Positions 58,453-64,000 of a stretch of DNA of 64,000 nt are shown piece by piece (positions within the stretch are counted from its first letter, which is position 1; every line of letters starts with the position of its first letter). The position numbers and the translations under genes were made by a program. The notes below the pieces were generated by a model. That model searched no databases, was not told the origin of the DNA, and saw only the letters and a program-made list of their open reading frames with translations. This stretch comes from Exophiala sp. HKRS030 (taxonomy: Eukaryota; Ascomycota; Eurotiomycetes; Chaetothyriales; Herpotrichiellaceae). The DNA lies in the NCBI GenBank assembly GCA_023897205.1, contig JAHWDD010000001.1, forward strand, positions 5,952,001 through 6,016,000. The letters are read 5' to 3'.

Positions 58453-59785
58453 TCGAACACTTGTGGTGCTAAGCCTACGCTTAAGCTTCGACTGAGTGGT
58501 CGAGATCTGAATCGCGTGGCATGCAGATAGCCGAGCGAAGCGAACACGTGGAACGTTGGGAAGCTTAATGCAGTAAATATCGACGAGGATGTAAATTCTG
58601 TGGATGGCGATTGTCCCACTTAGACTTCCAGGATGTAAATGTATTGGTTCACTCAATGTCCTCTGAGAGTTTGAGACTTTGTTCCTGAGAGATCAACATA
58701 CCTGGGTCGGAGTGTGTATACATGATGATTCAAAGTTACGCGCGGCTTACTTTACACAGGGAGAAAACGACAGGCAGCTCCGCTTCTTCGTCAGGACGTT
58801 GCGCCGTGGCCCGTCCATAGCTTCGGACGGCTGGTGGATTGTGAGGTAAACAGGTATGGAGTAAGGAGTACGTGGGTGGCGTATGCTAAGCAATCGATGA
58901 TTAGCGCTTGGTCGCTTAGCATTGATGCTAGTTGTACGGAGGAGATACAACGATCTGATGCTGGTGACTTTCGCACTAACTTGAAGAGTGGGAAGACACT
59001 CTCAAATCCATGTCCAACTTCCATCTTCCTGCAATGATATAATTGGAGAGTATTGGCGCTGTAGGGGTACTCTCATGTCTCACCTGTTTCTGTCTACGTG
59101 TAACGCTCAACGCTCTGACATATCGCCCACACAACCATCTGCTGCTGCGCCCATTACTTTTAGCTTGAATCCGGCGGGGCAACCTTGAACGATCAAGTCT
59201 CGAGGAATTCATATGTATGTCCTCGTTTTCTTCCGGGCGGGAGCATTCAATCAAATGTAGTCATAGCCTCACTTCACTGAAGATGGGGAGATAAGATGGC
59301 TGAAAGACTCAAAGTCCGGGGAACGAGTGCCAAGATCTTCAACCCTTTCGGCCTTTGTGAGAGATTACCTGAATAGGTAGAAATTCAGGATGCAAAGATG
59401 CTCGTCAGTTGCAAGGGCGTATATCAACAACATATCCGTGACTCATCTCGGAGCTGCGGGTTCAAGCATCTCCTCGGGGAGTACCTTGTCCAAGTCAAAA
59501 TATTGTCGAGTGACAATGTGATCCAAATGTCCAAGTACAGGGTGCTATTCCCGTGGGATGGGAGGACTTCCACGATATTGAGGTTGCGAACTCTCTTACC
59601 TGAGATACAATGAGTCTCGAGATATCATATAAGAAGCACCATTTCAACCTCATTTCTCCATCCACAGATTGCTCAAATCTAACCTGTTCCTCCAACTGTT
59701 CACTCAATCGAGAACGACATTTCACTAAACCACCTTTCAGGCACAAGCTCACTGGAATATTAAATTGTGTCGACTTCTCTCGGAC
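58453..59785. other. divergent upstream region of cyclase and NmrA genes
   Basis: The cyclase frame stays open to about 58656 (basic, presequence-like) without an ATG. Otherwise no coding signal. Confidence 0.5.
59626..59633 (+). promoter_or_regulatory. candidate TATA box
   Basis: CATATAAG about 155 bases before the ATG at 59786, the same distance as the TATA box of the secreted protein at 47.1 kb. Sequence match only. Confidence 0.4.
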
Positions 59786-60688
59786 ATGGCGACCACTAAA
59801 TCGAAGACTATTGCAATCCTCGGAGCAGCCGGAAAGGTCGGATATGCCACAGCACTAGCATTGCGCAAGGCTGAAATCCCCGTCAGAGCGATCCTGCGCG
59901 ATGCGGCCAAGGGCCCAAGGCTGACCGAAATTGGCTGTGAGATCGTCTACGCCGACCTCATGGACGCCAAAGCCCTAGCCGATGCCATCGGCGACTCAGA
60001 GACCGTCCAGATCATCCTCCCACCATCACCCAACGCCCCCGATACGGCTGGCGAGATGCGAGTAGCAATCGAAAGCCTCGCCACAGCCCTCGAGCAGGCG
60101 CGCCCGAAGCGCATCCTGGCTATTTCCGACTACGGCGCCCACATCTCCACAGACATCGGAATGCCCACCATGTGTCGTCGCTTCGAGCAACGGCTTAGCC
60201 TACTCGATGGCGAAAAAGTCATTCTGAGATCCGCTGAGCACATGGAAGGATGGGCACGTGCGATTCCCGCTGCCATGGCGTCAGGGGCATTGCCGAGTCT
60301 CCACGATTCGATCGATATACCGTTTCCTACGGTTTCCACTCCAGATGTCGGCTTGATTGCTGCAGAGCTCCTATTGCGGCCCATTAGTGACAATGAGCTG
60401 GTCCTTGTGCATGCTGAGGGACCACGCCGGTATAGTGCCAACGATGTAGCTGCGGCACTGAGTGAGCTGCTGGGCCGCAGTATCAAGGTCCAGGTTGTGC
60501 CTCGCTCTCAGTGGAAGAATGCCTTCGAGGCAGTCATGAGTGCCAGTCTTGCTGATCTCCTGATCAAAGCGAATGATGCTCAGAACGAGGGTGGCCTCGT
60601 CGATGTTGAGCCAGACTCTGGTGAAGTTTGCTATGGGAAGACGGAATTGAAAGATGCACTACGGCCTTTTGTTGACAAGGTCGTTTGA
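59786..60688 (+). CDS. NmrA-like NAD(P)-binding protein (atypical SDR)
   Basis: Single-exon gene for 300 residues from the ATG at 59786, which directly precedes TIAILGAAGKVGYATALALR, a Rossmann start with GxxGxxG. Further family marks are VRAILRDAAKGPRLTEIGCE, the VYADLMDAKALADAI segment after strand 3, and ILAISDYGAHIST in place of the usual YxxxK active site. That identifies the NmrA/NAD(P)H-azoreductase-type group of atypical short-chain reductases, which act as redox sensors or quinone/isoflavone-type reductases; the catalytic Tyr-Lys pair is not evident. The substrate is not readable. Strong GC3 codons at the start suggest good expression. No neighbour suggests a pathway. Confidence 0.88.
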   Translation: MATTKSKTIAILGAAGKVGYATALALRKAEIPVRAILRDAAKGPRLTEIGCEIVYADLMDAKALADAIGDSETVQIILPPSPNAPDTAGEMRVAIESLATALEQARPKRILAISDYGAHISTDIGMPTMCRRFEQRLSLLDGEKVILRSAEHMEGWARAIPAAMASGALPSLHDSIDIPFPTVSTPDVGLIAAELLLRPISDNELVLVHAEGPRRYSANDVAAALSELLGRSIKVQVVPRSQWKNAFEAVMSASLADLLIKANDAQNEGGLVDVEPDSGEVCYGKTELKDALRPFVDKVV

Positions 60689-60993
60689 CCGTGTACTCTG
60701 CATTCATAGCTGAGGAATGGAATTGGGGCACTGGATCTTGTCTACAATACTTCGGTCTACTATCGAAGTATCTCTCAATTACGCGGATATATGACGATTA
60801 TAGCACAATGTTAACTTCGTAAAACCTGCTTTGGCTGATACAGAAAGCAACATAATGGATAAATGGCTAATTGAAGTTTGCTTCGCACGTTACATCTCAA
60901 AGATTCTTAAATACGGATAAAGTCAGGGATAGATGCCACAAGACCAGAGGCTACCAACAAGCCGCCCACATTTGCGATACTTCCTCTATCAAA
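60689..60993. other. intergenic between convergent genes
   Basis: 305 bases holding the 3' ends of the NmrA-like and beta-mannosidase genes; nothing else seen. Confidence 0.5.
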
Positions 60994-63722
60994 TCACAAC
61001 CGCGGCTTCAAAGCTCCGATCTCCCAATCAGACAAGAATCGCACCTTGACCGGTCGGCCTCTCAGCCCTTTGACAAACACGGTGATTTCCTCGCCGGGCA
61101 GTAGATCAATCATATTGTCCGACCACAGTGGCTCCGGTTCCTCTTCTGTCTCAGTACCATCAGATACCGGTTCAAGCCATGCACCCTTCACAGCTTGATT
61201 CGCTACGATCGTCACTTTGTCTTCGAAAACCACTTCTCCCTCTGCGATCGCGGCATCTTTCCCAAGTGCTTCAGTGGAAACATTGACTTTCGTGTCCTCA
61301 GGCCAGTGCAAGTAACGATATGGCTCAGGCCAGTTTACATACCGAGCCAGGATCTTGTTGGTTGACTTGTCGAGAAGTGTTGCTGAGAGGATGATGAGGC
61401 TGTCCTCCGTCCAGGACGGGTGGCTTTTGAGCTCGCCGAGTTCGGTGTTGTAGCCCGCTCTGAGCGTTACCTCCTTCTCGGATTGCTCCAGGGATGTCCA
61501 GATTCCAGCATTAAAGTCATAAGTCTTTAGGAGAAGGGTGGCAGCAACATCAACCGAAGTGGTGTTGTGAGCGAAGATATCGAATTTGGGGATCTTGGAA
61601 TCTTCAGTGTGGTCTTCGTCGATGAAGCGCGTTCCTGGTGTTCGCTCTATACCTACGCTGATCGGAGCAAAGGATCTTCGGATCGTGTAGAAAGCTGGCT
61701 TTGGCCGCAGGTAGTAATCTACATATGCCCAGCTTGTGACGGGGTATACGTCGTTGAGTTGCCATATGATGGCACCCGCACACTCTTCGTTGCCTCTCCC
61801 GTTAAATTTCCGCTTCCAATCTCGTAGCGAATAGCCGTATGCCTCACTCTGAAGCAGCTGGCTGCAGTACACGAAGTTTTCCAAGTGCAAGTCATAGCGA
61901 AAGTTCTCAGCCAGATAACGAGCAATACGTGTCTCTGCTCCCGCGCCCTTGTTGTGGCAGTCGATCGCCTTGGATTGGGGATGGCGGTCTTTCGGGTTTG
62001 GAGCGAAGACATCCACTGTGCGCATGATGGGGAATCCATGCATGCCAAACTCGGATACAAATCGTCCAGATAGATCTTTATACTTCTGGTATGGTTTCTG
62101 CTCACCATGCCATACGTTCCACTGGTGTACGTCGCCGAAATGCAGATCATTGGCATTCTTGCCCTCGGCTCCCCACGGCGAGTTGGCCCAATATCCAATG
62201 TTGGGTGCTAGTCTAGCTGTAACATCGGGTAGAAGCTTGAGGTATATCTCTCGCCAAGGGAACTTGGAGTTCTCAAATGGTCCTTGGTGATCATGAAAAT
62301 CATACTTCACATTCACCAAGTCACAGAGCATAAAATCCTCATTGCCACCACAGAGCAATGCAAGAGAGGCCCGGTTGCGCATGCGGATCGTATGAGCTTC
62401 GGCTTCAGCTCTGACGTTGTCGAGAAACTCTTCATGGACGGCGTATTCTCCACACGCGAAGGCGTAATCATGCCAGACAAGCATTCCGTATTCGTCGCAC
62501 GCGTCGAAAAAGTCATCTGTTTCGTAGATCCCACCTCCCCAGACACGGATCATGTTAAGGTGGTTGAATTTGGCAAGTCGAATCCAGTCAAAGTATCGTT
62601 CTCGTGATATGGTGGGTAGAAGATTGTCTGCGGGAATCCAGTTGCCTCCTTGGCTGAAGATTGTCGCGTTCATTGACGTTGAACAGGAAAGTCTTGCCCT
62701 TAGCATTTTCCAAAGGCCTCTGGATGATTTTGATCGTACGAACACCGAATCGTTCAGTTTTCTGATCAAGGACGTTTGAGGACGAGTCTAGAAGTGCTAG
62801 TTTTGCACTGTACAGATGCTGAGCTCCTTGCCCATTGGGCCACCAGAGCTGAGGCGCCGATAGGGAGAGCTTCATTGAGCCCTTCTTTGAGCTATCAAGC
62901 GTGACTTCAAAGTTGGCAACCTGATTTCCATTTTGTTCATGAAGTTGAACGGTGGCTGCCTCTGCTGCAGCCCCGGCAGCCTGTATAGTTATGAAGACAT
63001 CGGCTGAAGAATGGTCTGCCGCTAAATCTGTCGAGATATGGGTATTTTCGATTGTCGCTGTGTACAACTCTAAGTACACTGGGAGATAAGGACCTGCGGT
63101 GACAATGATCGGTCCCCAATCCCAGCCCCAGTGATACTGGGAAAACATCAGTATGCGCAGGTACGGTACTGTTCATCTTGATCGGTCTTACCTGAGCCTT
63201 GCATATTTGCATTCTCCGATCGCCTCGCATCAAGCTGGCTTTAGCACCAAACTTGGCATTGAGCTCATCGCCCTTTCGGTACACACTTTCGAAAACGATT
63301 GAGAGCTCGTTTCGCTGCCCGGTAGGCTTGAGGACATCCTTGACGTCCACACGCCGAGGCAAGAACATATTATTACTTCTCAAAATCTCTTTGTCGTTCA
63401 GCCGCACGGTAGCGAAGGTGTCAGGCCCTTCGAAGACTAAGTCGAGGTACGGTTTCTTGTCGACATCTTCGGGTGTAAGAAAGCTCGTCGAGTACTCCCA
63501 ATCTGCTTCGCCCACCCATTGGACCAGGCGTTCATTCTCGCCAACGTTGAAGTCCGGAATGATCTTGCTGGCAAGCAGTTCCATCTGTATGACTGATGGA
63601 AATGCTCGAACAGAATTCCAGTCCTTGATGCTGGCTATGCTCTCAGCGACTTGATTGATATTTGACGCGGCGAGACGCCACCGCCAGCCTTCCGAAAGAT
63701 TTTGACGCTGTTTGACTGCCAT
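60994..63722 (-). CDS. beta-mannosidase, GH2 (mndB type); one-base frameshift in the given sequence
   Basis: Exon 1 is 63722-63192 and exon 2 is 63136-60994 (55-base intron); about 890 residues. The N-terminal jelly-roll domain reads ENERLVQWVGEADWEYSTSF, the splice gives MQICKAQ/YHWGWDWGP, and the catalytic barrel has MIRVWGGGIYETDDFFDACD, the acid/base glutamate in LLCGGNEDF, and the nucleophile glutamate in RFVSEFGMHGFPIMRT. These are the marks of GH2 beta-mannosidases; the lack of a signal peptide points to the intracellular B type that splits mannobiose and short manno-oligosaccharides. Around 62661-62675 the frame must skip one base between FLFNVNE and TIFSQGGNWIPADNLL; exon 2 length (2143) also fits one extra base. 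So either the allele is dead or the base is an error. The rest is intact. Confidence 0.92.
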
Positions 63723-64000
63723 ACCTGCTGTTCGGTCTGGTAAGAAACGTTTGCAGAAAGGCTGTCAAGAAACATCGATAGAGGCGCTTCATGTTCATTT
63801 GACCACAACGCTTAGGTGTAGTTGTTGCTGATCGTCGTTGCACGTGAGTGGGAATATAAGAATCCGCTCATCCCTGCGTATAGGCCACGGAACCTCGGTC
63901 ATCTAGTTGAGCGACTTCCCATCCAATCAGATTCTTCCCTCAGTCGTCGACTTGAGGGCCTGGAAGTCACAACATTAATCCATCTAGATGCCAGGAGTCG

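Noticed and set aside
59455..59475. GGTTCAA, resembling a tRNA B box
   Set aside because: No A box, anticodon arm or acceptor-stem pairing around it.

Overview
This is nuclear DNA of a filamentous ascomycete (Pezizomycotina). The evidence is: short GT-AG introns (46-86 bases in the genes I could splice), a HET-domain gene, an alternative NADH dehydrogenase, an FHA/SLMAP-type protein, large Ser/Pro/Gln-rich disordered proteins, and dead repeats with the CpA/TpG-to-TpA skew of repeat-induced point mutation (RIP). I cannot place it more finely.

Layout. 0-5 kb is repeat-derived: a frameshifted tyrosine recombinase cut by the left edge, a broken RING-finger gene, a RIP-like block with no long ORF, and a GC-rich minisatellite. 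5.5-14 kb is accessory: a secreted protein that looks like a metalloprotease without its HExxH site, a HET-domain protein, and an NTF2/SnoaL-fold protein, separated by long empty stretches. 16-26 kb is a housekeeping block: external-type NADH dehydrogenase, SLMAP-like FHA protein (STRIPAK), MGR2/ROMO1 (TIM23 translocase; five tiny exons, no long ORF) and the Golgi syntaxin SED5. 27.3-36.0 kb is one huge gene for a disordered protein of about 2,750-2,800 residues, broken in the given sequence by about ten single-base losses. 40-47.7 kb holds a SET-domain methyltransferase, the exosome cofactor LRP1/C1D, a ketopantoate-reductase-like protein and a small secreted NTF2-fold protein. 48.9-51.1 kb is a complete but RIP-killed piggyBac-like transposon with 53-base perfect terminal inverted repeats. 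52-63.7 kb has a glutathione S-transferase, beta'-COP (nine exons), a stand-alone class III nucleotide cyclase, an NmrA-type NAD(P)-binding protein and a GH2 beta-mannosidase.

How the genes relate. There is no biosynthetic gene cluster, CRISPR array or tRNA that I can support. Two genes (SED5, beta'-COP) act in ER-Golgi traffic and two (NADH dehydrogenase, MGR2) in mitochondria, but this is ordinary mixed gene order. The less ordinary items are the piggyBac relic, the stand-alone cyclase, the catalytically dead-looking secreted protein, and the cluster of frameshifts in otherwise good coding sequence: about ten in the giant gene, one each in the FHA gene, the beta-mannosidase and probably the SET gene. 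All coordinates, splice sites and frames were read by hand; protein identities rest on recognised motifs, not on searches.
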